Positions 32,806 to 40,359 of a DNA stretch of 64,000 bases are shown here, piece by piece. Numbering within the stretch: the stretch's first letter is position 1; each line of letters opens with the position of its first letter. The DNA lies in NCBI GenBank assembly GCA_029246685.1, contig JAQWMR010000001.1:157246-221245 (forward strand), written 5' to 3'. The DNA comes from Acidimicrobiales bacterium. Lineage in GTDB: Bacteria > Actinomycetota > Acidimicrobiia > Acidimicrobiales > Aldehydirespiratoraceae. The notes beneath the pieces were generated by a model, which was given only the letters and a program-made list of their open reading frames with translations, was not told where the DNA came from and did no database searches. Both the position numbers and the translations under genes were made by a program.

Positions 32806-33330
32806 ATGATCCCCGATCTGCAGCGAGTGCTGGAGCCCGAGTATATGACTGACATTGCCTCGGCTGACATCGACGCGCTGCGCGAAATGCGATCCGAGTG
32901 CACGGACCTCGAGAACGGCCTGTCCTTCGTCCGGCGGCTCGCTCAGGGCCGCCTCGATGTGATTTCCGCCGAGACGGGGCGCCGCGCGGAAGGGGGCGGC
33001 GGTGATCTCTCCGATCTCGTCGCTCGTCTTCCCGAGCTTCTGTCGGACGGTGTTCGAGCGCCAGGTTCGGGCCGCGTCGACCAGGAACTGGACCCGCGGG
33101 ACGAGGTCGTCGTGCCGTTCACCGGCGTGCTCGATGACGTGGCCGGTCCGTCGATCATGACCGAGGTCGTCGAGCTCGGCGACGACGACTTGCCCGCAGC
33201 GGTCATTGCGCTGCGCAACTTCGAGGAGCAGTTGTCCACGAGCCGCCGGTCGCTCCACGGCACCATCGATTCGCTCAACGACGAGCTGGCTCGTCGCATC
33301 GCCGGTGGAGAGACACCGGCCTCGCCGTAG
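32806..33330 (+). CDS. RsiG-like c-di-GMP-dependent anti-sigma protein
   Basis: A 174-residue helical protein with the published RsiG signature E-x3-S-x2-R-x3-Q-x3-D: Glu36, Ser40, Arg43, Gln47, Asp51 in ENGLSFVRRLAQGRLD. A second copy lies in the C-terminal helix with Glu140, Ser144, Arg147, His151, Asp155 (Gln changed to His). In Streptomyces two such helices bind a c-di-GMP dimer and then hold the sigma factor WhiG. The two-copy layout here is the same. It lies before mshA with the same orientation. ATG 32806 gives a compact protein; ATG 32845 is an alternative. No sigma WhiG gene is in the window. Confidence 0.82.
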   Translation: MIPDLQRVLEPEYMTDIASADIDALREMRSECTDLENGLSFVRRLAQGRLDVISAETGRRAEGGGGDLSDLVARLPELLSDGVRAPGSGRVDQELDPRDEVVVPFTGVLDDVAGPSIMTEVVELGDDDLPAAVIALRNFEEQLSTSRRSLHGTIDSLNDELARRIAGGETPASP

Positions 33331-33340
33331 GACGCATGGA

Positions 33341-33433
33341 ATGTCGGCGGACGATCATGCGTTGGAGCAGGTGCTCGAGCGAACGCGTGAAGGAAGCGGC
33401 GTGAACAGAATGGTCAGGAAGGGGCAGGTGTGA
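33341..33433 (+). CDS. Possible 30-aa leader peptide overlapping mshA start
   Basis: ATG 33341 opens a 30-codon frame (MSADDHALEQVLERTREG...) that ends with TGA at 33431-33433, overlapping the GTG start of mshA by four bases. The overlap would couple mshA translation to this frame. It could be a real small protein, or a chance frame. The region between the RsiG-like gene and mshA holds nothing else. Confidence 0.35.
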   Translation: MSADDHALEQVLERTREGSGVNRMVRKGQV

Positions 33434-34641
33434 GTCGGGTCGCGGTGTTGTCGTTGCATACCTCCCCACTGGTGCAACCAGGGACGGGTGATGCGGGCGG
33501 GATGAACGTCTACATCCGCGAGCTCGTGTCCTCGCTCGCGCAAGCGGGCAGCGACGCCACCGTGTTCGTCCGGCGTTGGACCGACGATCTGCCCGACGTG
33601 GTGGAGGTCGAGCCGGGCTTTCGAGTCGTGCACATCGACGCCGGCCCGGTCGGCCTGGACAAAGAACAGCTCCCGGAGATCGTCGACGAGTTCACCGATG
33701 CAGTCGCCGCGCACCTCGCGGCCGACCCGGTCGACGTCATTCACGCGAACTACTGGCTCTCGGGCGTTGCCGGGCACCGGCTCAAACATCGGCTCGATCT
33801 GCCCCTGGTCACCACGTTCCACACCCTCGCCCGCGTGAAGGCCGAGACCGGAGACCCGGAGCCACAGCGCCGAATCGACGCCGAGGTTGACGTGATTTGC
33901 TGCGCGGATGTGATCACTGCCAACTCGGTCACCGAGCTCCATGAGCTCGTCACCCACTACGGCGCCGACCCGGACCGGGTCGAGATCGTTCCGCCAGGTG
34001 TGGATCACGCGTTCTTCTCGCCCGGGGCCCGCGACGGCGCCCGCGACGCACTCGGCTTCAGCCCCGCTCCGCTCCTCCTGTTCGTCGGACGCATCCAGCC
34101 CCTGAAGGGTGTCGATGTCGCGGTCGAGGCGTTGGCCGAGATCGGTATCGACGATGCCCGGCTATTGATCGTCGGCGGGTCGAGCGGCCTCGAAGGAGAC
34201 GACGAGGTCCGCAAGCTCGAGAAGCTGATTGCCGACCGCGGCCTGGTGGATCGGGTCACGATGATCCCGCCTCAGCCTCACCACGTGTTGTCCACGTACT
34301 ACCGGGCCGCCGACGTCTGCCTGGTTCCCTCCCGAAGCGAATCGTTCGGGCTCGTCGCCCTCGAGGCCGCCGCGTGTGGCACGCCAGTGGTCGCGTCCGA
34401 TGTCGGTGGGCTCAGCACGCTGGTGGAGGAGGGCCGCACCGGCTTCCGCATCAGCGGCCGCGACCCGAAGGACTTCGCGGCAGCCACCCGCCGCGTGCTC
34501 GACTCGCCACTGTTGGCCGACGAGCTCGGTCGCCAGGCCGCCGAGTCGGCGTCGTCCTACACCTGGACCACCATGGCGGCTCGCCTCCGGCGGGTCTACG
34601 ACGACCTCAGCCTGCGCGAGCCCGTCGACTGCCTCGCCTGA
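33430..34641 (+). CDS. mshA: D-inositol-3-phosphate glycosyltransferase
   Basis: First committed enzyme of mycothiol synthesis: it joins GlcNAc from UDP-GlcNAc to 1-L-inositol-1-phosphate. The 403 residues match MshA: SLHTSPLVQPGTGDAGGMNVYIREL near residues 8-32, with the GGMNVY loop for the acceptor, ANYWLSGVAG, LVTTFHTLARVK, and the GT4 donor site in the C-terminal half with FVGRIQPLKGVD, ADVCLVPSRSESFGLVALEAAACGTPVVAS (E-x7-E motif). Mycothiol is the main low-molecular-weight thiol of actinobacteria, so this gene supports the taxonomic guess. The GTG start overlaps a possible leader frame. Confidence 0.93.
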   Translation: MSRVAVLSLHTSPLVQPGTGDAGGMNVYIRELVSSLAQAGSDATVFVRRWTDDLPDVVEVEPGFRVVHIDAGPVGLDKEQLPEIVDEFTDAVAAHLAADPVDVIHANYWLSGVAGHRLKHRLDLPLVTTFHTLARVKAETGDPEPQRRIDAEVDVICCADVITANSVTELHELVTHYGADPDRVEIVPPGVDHAFFSPGARDGARDALGFSPAPLLLFVGRIQPLKGVDVAVEALAEIGIDDARLLIVGGSSGLEGDDEVRKLEKLIADRGLVDRVTMIPPQPHHVLSTYYRAADVCLVPSRSESFGLVALEAAACGTPVVASDVGGLSTLVEEGRTGFRISGRDPKDFAAATRRVLDSPLLADELGRQAAESASSYTWTTMAARLRRVYDDLSLREPVDCLA

Positions 34642-34661
34642 GCGTGCATTCTCCGCCGGCC

Positions 34662-35105
34662 ATGCCCGAGGAGCTTGCGGCACTCGAGGCGCGAATCGAC
34701 GAGTGGCTCGCGGCAGAGCTCGCTGAGAACCCGGCGTTGGAAGCGGTCGAACGCGAGGAGGGCGACGTTCTGCGGTGGTTCGTGCGCGTCCGTGGTGAGG
34801 AGAAGGACGTGTGGACGGCCTGGTGGACGCTGGGTCAGCGCACGCTCGGGTTCGAGACGTTCCTCATGCCGGCCCCTGAGGAGAATCCCGCCGCGTTCTA
34901 CGAACATCTGTTGCGGCGCAATCGGAAGCTCACCGGCCTGCAGCTGGAGATCGGCGAGGAGGAAGCGATCTTTCTGCGGGGGTCGCTCCCGGTCGCCGCG
35001 GTCACAGACGCTGAGCTGGACCGAATCCTCGGCTCGATGTGGGCCGCAGTGGAGCTCATCTTTCAGCCGGCGCTCCGCATCGGATTCGCCTCCCGCTTCA
35101 CCTGA
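34662..35105 (+). CDS. YbjN-domain protein downstream of mshA
   Basis: A 147-residue soluble protein with the YbjN fold, similar to type III secretion chaperones. EELAALEARIDEWLAAEL forms the first helix, then strands such as VLRWFVRVRGEEKDVWTAWWTLGQRTLGFETFLMP, the helix ENPAAFYEHLLRRNRKL and a final RILGSMWAAVELIFQPAL. In many actinobacteria a YbjN-domain gene follows mshA, as here (20-bp gap). Its role is unknown, perhaps as a chaperone or regulator. ATG 34662 is preferred; GTG 34644 is possible. Confidence 0.78.
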   Translation: MPEELAALEARIDEWLAAELAENPALEAVEREEGDVLRWFVRVRGEEKDVWTAWWTLGQRTLGFETFLMPAPEENPAAFYEHLLRRNRKLTGLQLEIGEEEAIFLRGSLPVAAVTDAELDRILGSMWAAVELIFQPALRIGFASRFT

Positions 35106-35110
35106 GTGAG

Positions 35111-35216
35111 TTTCAGGAGTATTTGTTTTTAATGTTGTTTCATGTAAGTTCATTCTCAGCCCGGTGGGGGCTGGGATGCTCGGGGAAGTGCGTCGACAAC
35201 GCCTCCGCCGGGCGTT
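35111..35216. promoter_or_regulatory. AT-rich tract and two hairpins before proC
   Basis: 35111-35156 is unusually A/T-rich for this genome (TATTTGTTTTTAATG), which suits a promoter. A hairpin CAGCCC-GGTGG-GGGCTG follows at 35157-35173, and a second, AACGCC-N7-GGCGTT, at 35198-35216, ends 13 bp before the proC start. The tract also lies just past the ybjN-type gene, so the first hairpin could be its terminator. Exact promoter elements are not assigned. Confidence 0.4.
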
Positions 35217-35229
35217 TAGGTTGCCCGAC

Positions 35230-36033
35230 GTGACCAACACCAGCATCACGCTTCAGATCATCGGCGGCGGCAAGATGGCCGAGGCGCTCGTAGGCGGCCT
35301 GGTCGCCAACGATTGGGCACCGGCCGACCGGCTCCATGTGGTCGAACCGGTCGAGGCGCGTCGGGCCCAGCTCGTCGACGCGATTCCCGGCCTCGCCGTG
35401 AGCGACGCGCCGGTCGCCGCGGCCGACGTGGTGATCGCGGTCAAACCCAACATCGTTCCCGCCGCGCTCGAAGCGCTGGCCGGCACCGACATTCGCCGCG
35501 TCCTGTCGATTGCCGCCGGCGTGCGGTGTGCCGCGATGGAAGCGCAGCTTCCCGAGGGCACGGCGGTCGTCCGCTGCATGCCCAACACCCCGGCCCTCGT
35601 CGGTCAGGGTGCCGCCGCGATCGCCGCCGGCCAAGCCGCGACTGCGGCGGACCTCGACTGGGCGGCCTCGATCCTCGATGCGGTCGGCACGGTTGTCGTC
35701 GTCGACGAGCCCGAGATCGACGCGGTCACCGGGCTCTCGGGCTCCGGTCCGGCCTACGTCTTCCACCTTGCCGAGGCACTCATCGCTGCGGGCGTCGCCG
35801 AAGGACTAGACCCGGGAACCGCCGATGCCCTGGCCCGCCAGACCCTTCTCGGCGCGGCCACGCTGCTCTCCGAGTCCGGCGAGGATCCTGCGGTCCTGCG
35901 CACCAACGTCACATCGCCCGGTGGAACGACCCAGGCCGGGCTCGAAGTGTTCGCCGAAGCCGACCTGGTGGGCCTCGTCGGCCGTGTGGTCAAGGCCGCC
36001 ACGGAGCGTTCCCGCGAACTCGGCGGCTCCTGA
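35230..36033 (+). CDS. proC: Pyrroline-5-carboxylate reductase
   Basis: ProC reduces pyrroline-5-carboxylate to proline with NAD(P)H. The 267 residues carry the Rossmann start IIGGGKMAEALVGGL near residues 9-23, VVIAVKPNIVPAAL, the conserved VVRCMPNTPALVGQGAAAI loop and the dimer/substrate helices AVTGLSGSGPAYVFHLAEALIAAGVAEGL and TNVTSPGGTTQAGL. All family marks are in place. GTG 35230 is chosen so the Rossmann strand starts at the usual distance; upstream codons would extend into hairpin sequence. Confidence 0.95.
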   Translation: MTNTSITLQIIGGGKMAEALVGGLVANDWAPADRLHVVEPVEARRAQLVDAIPGLAVSDAPVAAADVVIAVKPNIVPAALEALAGTDIRRVLSIAAGVRCAAMEAQLPEGTAVVRCMPNTPALVGQGAAAIAAGQAATAADLDWAASILDAVGTVVVVDEPEIDAVTGLSGSGPAYVFHLAEALIAAGVAEGLDPGTADALARQTLLGAATLLSESGEDPAVLRTNVTSPGGTTQAGLEVFAEADLVGLVGRVVKAATERSRELGGS

Positions 36034-36075
36034 CCCGCCTACGTCGGGTCTTCGCTTGCCCGGTACCGTTCGGGT

Positions 36076-36951
36076 GTGACCCCTCGATTCGACACCGTGT
36101 CGTTCCTGTCCGACTTCGGGCACGGCGACGAGTTCGTCGGCGTCGTGCACTCGGTCGTCCGCTCGATTGCGCCCCACGCGACCATCGTCGACGTGACGCA
36201 CGGAATTGCCCCGTACGACACACGCGCCGGTGGTCTGGCTCTCGCTCGGGCCGCGAACTACCTCTGCCCCGGCGTGGTGATCGCGGTGGTCGACCCCGGC
36301 GTCGGCACCGCTCGTCGACCGATCGCGCTCGAGGTCGGTGATGGTGCGTCGTATCTCGTCGGCCCCGACAACGGCCTCCTCGCCCCAGCTGTCGGGCTCG
36401 TCGGCGGTGCAACGAAGGCGGTGGAGTTGACCGCCCCGGACTTTCGCCTTCCCACGGTCGGCGGCGCCACGTTCGACGGCCGCGACATCTTCGCTCCGGC
36501 CGCGGCGCATCTCTGCAACGGCGTACCGCTGACGGAGCTGGGCCCCGAAGTTGACCCGGCCGGGCTCATGCCCGGCGTGCTTCCGGTCAGCCAGATCGAG
36601 GACGGCATCCTCGTCGGTGAGGTGCTCTGGGTGGACAGATTCGGGAACTGCCAGCTCAACGTCGACCCACTCGAACTCGCCGCGTTCGGCGAGCATCTGA
36701 CAGTGACGATCTCTGGCGACGAACGCGTCGGCGTTCGCGTCGATGCCTACGACGACGTGCCCACCGGACGGGTCGGCCTCGTCGTCGACTCGAGCGGCCT
36801 CCTGTCGATCGCGGTCGCCCGTTCGTCGGCCTCTGCCGAACTCGGGTTGGCCGAGGGCGACGAGGTGCGCATCTCGGTGCTCGACGGCAACCCGAATCCC
36901 GGCGTGGTCACCGCGGTCCAACTCGGTGAACGACCCGGAGGGCAGCCATGA
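36076..36951 (+). CDS. SAM hydroxide adenosyltransferase (DUF62)
   Basis: A 291-residue member of the fluorinase-like DUF62 family that splits S-adenosylmethionine with water/hydroxide into adenosine and methionine. Family blocks are FLSDFGHGDEFVGVVHSV near residues 10-27, VDVTHGIAPYDTRAG, VVDPGVGTARRPIAL, GPDNGLLAPA, GATFDGRDIFAPAAAHL and the C-terminal WVDRFGNCQLN. The Asp-Arg-His-type triad of the hydroxide enzymes is plausible (DPG and GRD and the H of AAHL), and no fluorinase-type loop insertion is seen. GTG 36076. The stop overlaps the start of a tiny membrane peptide. Confidence 0.9.
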   Translation: MTPRFDTVSFLSDFGHGDEFVGVVHSVVRSIAPHATIVDVTHGIAPYDTRAGGLALARAANYLCPGVVIAVVDPGVGTARRPIALEVGDGASYLVGPDNGLLAPAVGLVGGATKAVELTAPDFRLPTVGGATFDGRDIFAPAAAHLCNGVPLTELGPEVDPAGLMPGVLPVSQIEDGILVGEVLWVDRFGNCQLNVDPLELAAFGEHLTVTISGDERVGVRVDAYDDVPTGRVGLVVDSSGLLSIAVARSSASAELGLAEGDEVRISVLDGNPNPGVVTAVQLGERPGGQP

Positions 36952-37037
36952 GAAGCGGGACAACGATCGTCATCGCGGTCCTGCTCTTCGCGATCCTGTT
37001 CGCCGGCGCGCTGCAGTTCTTCTTGCTGGCGAGGTAG
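36948..37037 (+). CDS. 29-aa single-helix membrane peptide
   Basis: ATG overlaps the stop of the SAM hydroxide adenosyltransferase (ATGA). The peptide has a short polar start (MRSGTT), one hydrophobic helix (about residues 7-27) and a final Ala-Arg. The tight coupling and clean hydrophobic run suggest a real small membrane protein, perhaps a partner or anchor for the upstream enzyme. It is otherwise unknown. Confidence 0.55.
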   Translation: MRSGTTIVIAVLLFAILFAGALQFFLLAR

Positions 37038-37075
37038 GCCAGCCGCTGGCCCGCTAGGGCGAGGCGCTGGCAGCG

Positions 37076-38074
37076 TTAGTTGTCGCCGGCGACTCGGTCG
37101 CGGGTGAATCGTGACGCGCCGCGACCGACGAGGGTGAGCGCGACTACCCAGATCGCGGCGCCGATGCCGAACGCCAACGGCGCGTCGATCAGGAGCAAGC
37201 CGGTCGACTGGCCGACGGCGACGAAGACGAGCGGGAGAATCACCGCTCCGCCGAGCTGGTTTGCCTCTTGCGTGGTTCGGCACCTCGCCGATACCCGGAC
37301 CATCACGCCGAACCCGAACGTCGCCACCGCGGGGGCTACCCAGAAGATGACGATCAGCCAAAGCCTGTTGGGGACGAGGAGGCCATCGACGAGCCCCCAG
37401 GAGACGAGGTTGGCGACCACGCAGAAGCACGCGAATCCGATCCACGACACCGCGACCGCGGGAAGGAAGCCCGTCAGGAACTTCCCGATGAACAGGTCCC
37501 GGTCCGAGATCGGAAGGTGCAGCAGCGTCTCCATCGTGCGTCGTTCCTTCTCACCGGCGAATGCGTCGGCGGCCAGAACCGCGGAGACCATGAGCGGCAC
37601 GATGAGGAAGAGCGGGGCGAGCAGAAAGTCGAGCACGAGCGTGAGCAGTTGCTCCTCAGGGGGCAGTGCCTGGATCGGTTCGGCGAGGCGGGCCGGGAGG
37701 TTCTCCAGGATCTGGATGTTCGGCGAGTCGGTCTGGTTGGCCTGGCGCGCCGCGAAGCCGACGATGAGCGGCAGGATGACCATCAACAGTACGGGGACCG
37801 CCAGCATCGGGATCACCACGGCTTTGCTCCGGCGGATCGCCCGCAGGTCGCGGGCGAGCCCGGCCAGTTCGCCGTTCACCGTGAACGGCGGGAGGCCGTT
37901 GTTGGCGCGGACCTGGTTGAGCGCGGCGACGAATGCCGATTCGTCGCCGCCGGATGCGAGCGCGGGCTCGGACGGCTGCGCCACAACGGAACCGAAGACG
38001 GTGAGTGCGGCCGCGACCACGAACGCGACGCGTCGGCGTCTGCGTTGGCGCGGCGTGTCCGGAGCGAGGTTCAT
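37076..38074 (-). CDS. Chimera: CAP-domain signal/start fused to ABC-2 permease
   Basis: 332 residues. The first ~85 have a basic start, a hydrophobic signal (VAFVVAAALTVFGSVV) and ESAFVAALNQVRANNGLPPFTVNGEL, the first helix and loop of a CAP/SCP-family secreted domain. From ARDLRAIRRSKAVVIPMLAVP onward it is a NatB/ABC-2 type permease: about five to six helices and the loop GEKERRTMETLLHLPISDRDLFIGKFL. The permease lacks its own N-terminus, and the CAP domain lacks the rest. A deletion joining two genes in frame is the simplest reading. No ABC ATPase lies beside it. Whether it is functional is doubtful. Confidence 0.75.
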   Translation of the reverse strand: MNLAPDTPRQRRRRRVAFVVAAALTVFGSVVAQPSEPALASGGDESAFVAALNQVRANNGLPPFTVNGELAGLARDLRAIRRSKAVVIPMLAVPVLLMVILPLIVGFAARQANQTDSPNIQILENLPARLAEPIQALPPEEQLLTLVLDFLLAPLFLIVPLMVSAVLAADAFAGEKERRTMETLLHLPISDRDLFIGKFLTGFLPAVAVSWIGFACFCVVANLVSWGLVDGLLVPNRLWLIVIFWVAPAVATFGFGVMVRVSARCRTTQEANQLGGAVILPLVFVAVGQSTGLLLIDAPLAFGIGAAIWVVALTLVGRGASRFTRDRVAGDN

Positions 38075-38167
38075 CTCGCTCCTCCAGTCGGCCGCAGGGC
38101 AGTGATCCTTGAGGCCGTCGGAGGCCTCTCGGTGCCACCCGAGCCTCCGCCGTGGCATCATCACCGG

Positions 38168-39661
38168 GTGAACTTGGCCACCCTTCTCGACGACCATCCC
38201 GGCGATCGGACCGCGATCGTCGCGGGTGGCGACCGCATCAGCTACGGACGGCTCCGCGACGAGATCGATGCCACCCGCGGCGTACTCGCCGGGCTCGGCC
38301 TCGACCCGGGCGACCCGATCGCCATTCTCTGTGGCACCAACCCTCGATTCGTGCGCGCCTGGTTCGCCATCATCGGCGCCGGATTCGTCGGCGTGCCGCT
38401 GAACCCGCAGGCGCCCGCACCGGAGATCGAACGCGAACTCGCCTTGGCCGGCGTGCGGGCGATCATCGCTGGCCCGGCCGGTGTTGCCGTGCTGTCAGAT
38501 CTGGATCGCGACGCGGTCCCCACGCTTGAGCACGTCTTCGTCAGTGCCGGCGCCGACCTGGACGGTGCGGTCGATCTGGACGATGCGATCGCGGCATCCA
38601 GCGGTGCCCCGATCGTCGAACGGGCCGACGACGACCTGTGTGCGCTGCTCTTCACGAGCGGCACGGCGGGGTCGCCGAAGGCGGCGATGCTCACGCACGA
38701 GAACTTCGCGTCGAACATCCGTCAGGTGATCTCACGGTCCGGTCCGAACGCCCGACCGGACGACGTCTCCATCTGCGTCGTGCCGATGTTCCACGTCCTC
38801 GGGCTCAACTCAATCCTGAACCAGTCGCTGTGGGTGGGCAGCACCCTCGTCCTCGTCGAGCGCTTCGACCCCACGTCCATGGTCGAGCTCATCGAGCACG
38901 AGCACGTCACGGTGCTTGCTGGTCCGCCCACGATGTGGGCGGCGCTCACGCAGGTGAACGGTGTGAGCAATGACACGTTCGCCCGCCTGCGCATTGCGGT
39001 GTCGGGTGCCGCCGCCATTCCGGATCGCGTCGTTGAAGACGCGGAGCAGCGGCTCGGCCTGCGGATCCACGAGGGGTACGGACTCACCGAGGCGAGTCCA
39101 TCCGTCACCGTCGCGCACGGCGATGCGCCGATCGGGTCGATCGGCCGACCGATTCCCGGGCTCGAGGTCCGGCTCGTGGACGATGCGGGCGACGACGTCT
39201 ACATCGGCGATGCCGGGGAGCTGCTCGTCCGCGGCCCCAACGTCTTCGCCGGCTATCTCGACGATCCCGAGACCACCGCTCGCGTCATCGATGCCGACGG
39301 CTGGCTCCACACCGGCGACATGGCCGTGGTCGACGATGACGGCTACATCTTTCTCGTCGACCGGGCGAAGGATCTCATCGTCGTCAGCGGCTTCAACGTC
39401 TACCCGGCCGAGGTCGAACGGGTCCTCGCCACGCATCCTGCCGTCGCGGAAGCGGGTGTGGTGGACGTGCCCCATCCCCACAGTGGCGAGGCGGTGAAGG
39501 CCTTCGTCGTGGCTGAAGTCGATCGTGCCGTCGAAGAGGACGAACTGATCGACTGGTGCGCGACCGAGCTCGCTCGCTACAAGTGCCCGAGCAAGGTGGA
39601 CTTCGTCGACGAGATCCCCCGTGGACTCGGCGGCAAAGTCCTGCGTCGCGAACTGCGTTAG
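38168..39661 (+). CDS. AMP-binding acyl-CoA synthetase
   Basis: A 497-residue ANL-family adenylating enzyme that activates a carboxylic acid as AMP ester and then CoA thioester. Motifs in order: LLFTSGTAGSPKAAMLTH (P-loop, residues ~160-177), the mid-domain FHVLGLNS, SGAAAIPDRV, EGYGLTEASPSV, DGWLHTGDMA with the AMP-binding Asp, DRAKDLIVVSGFNVYPAEVE (hinge and A8), and the final RYKCPSKVDFVDEIPRGLGGKVLRREL with the catalytic Lys. The acid chain length is not readable. GTG 38168 is the likely start. The stop overlaps the convergent gene by 4 bp. Confidence 0.93.
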   Translation: MNLATLLDDHPGDRTAIVAGGDRISYGRLRDEIDATRGVLAGLGLDPGDPIAILCGTNPRFVRAWFAIIGAGFVGVPLNPQAPAPEIERELALAGVRAIIAGPAGVAVLSDLDRDAVPTLEHVFVSAGADLDGAVDLDDAIAASSGAPIVERADDDLCALLFTSGTAGSPKAAMLTHENFASNIRQVISRSGPNARPDDVSICVVPMFHVLGLNSILNQSLWVGSTLVLVERFDPTSMVELIEHEHVTVLAGPPTMWAALTQVNGVSNDTFARLRIAVSGAAAIPDRVVEDAEQRLGLRIHEGYGLTEASPSVTVAHGDAPIGSIGRPIPGLEVRLVDDAGDDVYIGDAGELLVRGPNVFAGYLDDPETTARVIDADGWLHTGDMAVVDDDGYIFLVDRAKDLIVVSGFNVYPAEVERVLATHPAVAEAGVVDVPHPHSGEAVKAFVVAEVDRAVEEDELIDWCATELARYKCPSKVDFVDEIPRGLGGKVLRRELR

Positions 39662-40278
39662 GACGCGGTCTCCGCCGGTTCGCGAGCGTCGCGGCCCGCC
39701 GCGGTGATCGCCCACACGAGGATGAGGAGCGGGATGCCGGCCACGCCGTGGAACAGGCGCGACCACGCACCGATCGCCCAGTCGTTGGTGAACTTCGTCG
39801 TGGCCCGCGCCGCGAGGTTGCGGTAGGCACCCCAGAACCACACGAGGAAGATCACGCCGACGATCGCGTACGTCGCGAGATGAGCGAGGTTGCTGAAGAT
39901 CACCCGATTGTCCGCATCCTCGATCTGGCGAATGCCCGTCCTCAGCCGTTCGCTGAAGCCCCGGAGGACGTCGGCACGATGCCAGATCGCGTTGGCGCTG
40001 AAGAGGGCGATGGCGGTCTGAACCCCGATGCCGACCATCAGCATGCGGGCGACGACGTCGATCGACTTCGCGGACGGGCGGGCCTCTACGCCGTGGGGGA
40101 GGCCCGAGGGCGGCGTTGGCGGCGGCGGTGCGAGGCGGGCTGGGGGCGCCGGCGCGGCGTCGGGCGGACGCGTCGGGGGCGGCGGCAGCGAGCTGGCTGG
40201 AGGCACGAACGGGTCGCCGCCGGACTGCATTGTCTCGAGCCACTCGTCGCGTTCCGCGCCGTCGTCCGGGCCGTCCAT
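39658..40278 (-). CDS. DUF4328-like membrane protein, shortened
   Basis: A 206-residue protein with a Pro-rich cytosolic N-terminus (about residues 20-65), followed by three or four helices near residues 77-95, 130-152 and 180-198. VWFWGAYRNLAARATTKFTNDWAIGAWSRLFHG resembles the DUF4328 core (the AYRNL and W-x-IG-W parts), but the domain's later segment is missing, so it is a shortened version. ATG 40278 is preferred because GGAGGA stands at the right distance; ATG 40299 is in frame. No function is known. Confidence 0.6.
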   Translation of the reverse strand: MDGPDDGAERDEWLETMQSGGDPFVPPASSLPPPPTRPPDAAPAPPARLAPPPPTPPSGLPHGVEARPSAKSIDVVARMLMVGIGVQTAIALFSANAIWHRADVLRGFSERLRTGIRQIEDADNRVIFSNLAHLATYAIVGVIFLVWFWGAYRNLAARATTKFTNDWAIGAWSRLFHGVAGIPLLILVWAITAAGRDAREPAETAS

Positions 40279-40323
40279 CGGTTCCTCCGGCGAGTACACC
40301 TAGCAGCTGACTCGCTCGTGCGC

Positions 40324-40341
40324 TTGTGAATTCGATCACGA
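40324..40341 (+). promoter_or_regulatory. Probable Rex operator (ROP) before rex
   Basis: TTGTGA-attcga-TCACGA is an 18-bp near-palindrome that matches the Rex consensus (TTGTGA-N6-TCACAA) except one base. It lies 18 bp before the rex start, consistent with self-regulation of rex and the following heme genes. Confidence 0.65.
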
Positions 40342-40359
40342 GTTCCGTACCGTAGGGGC

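Noticed and set aside
37268..38167. 300-residue N-terminal extension of the acyl-CoA synthetase
   Set aside because: It is antisense to the permease chimera and has no domain; GTG 38168 begins the family sequence.
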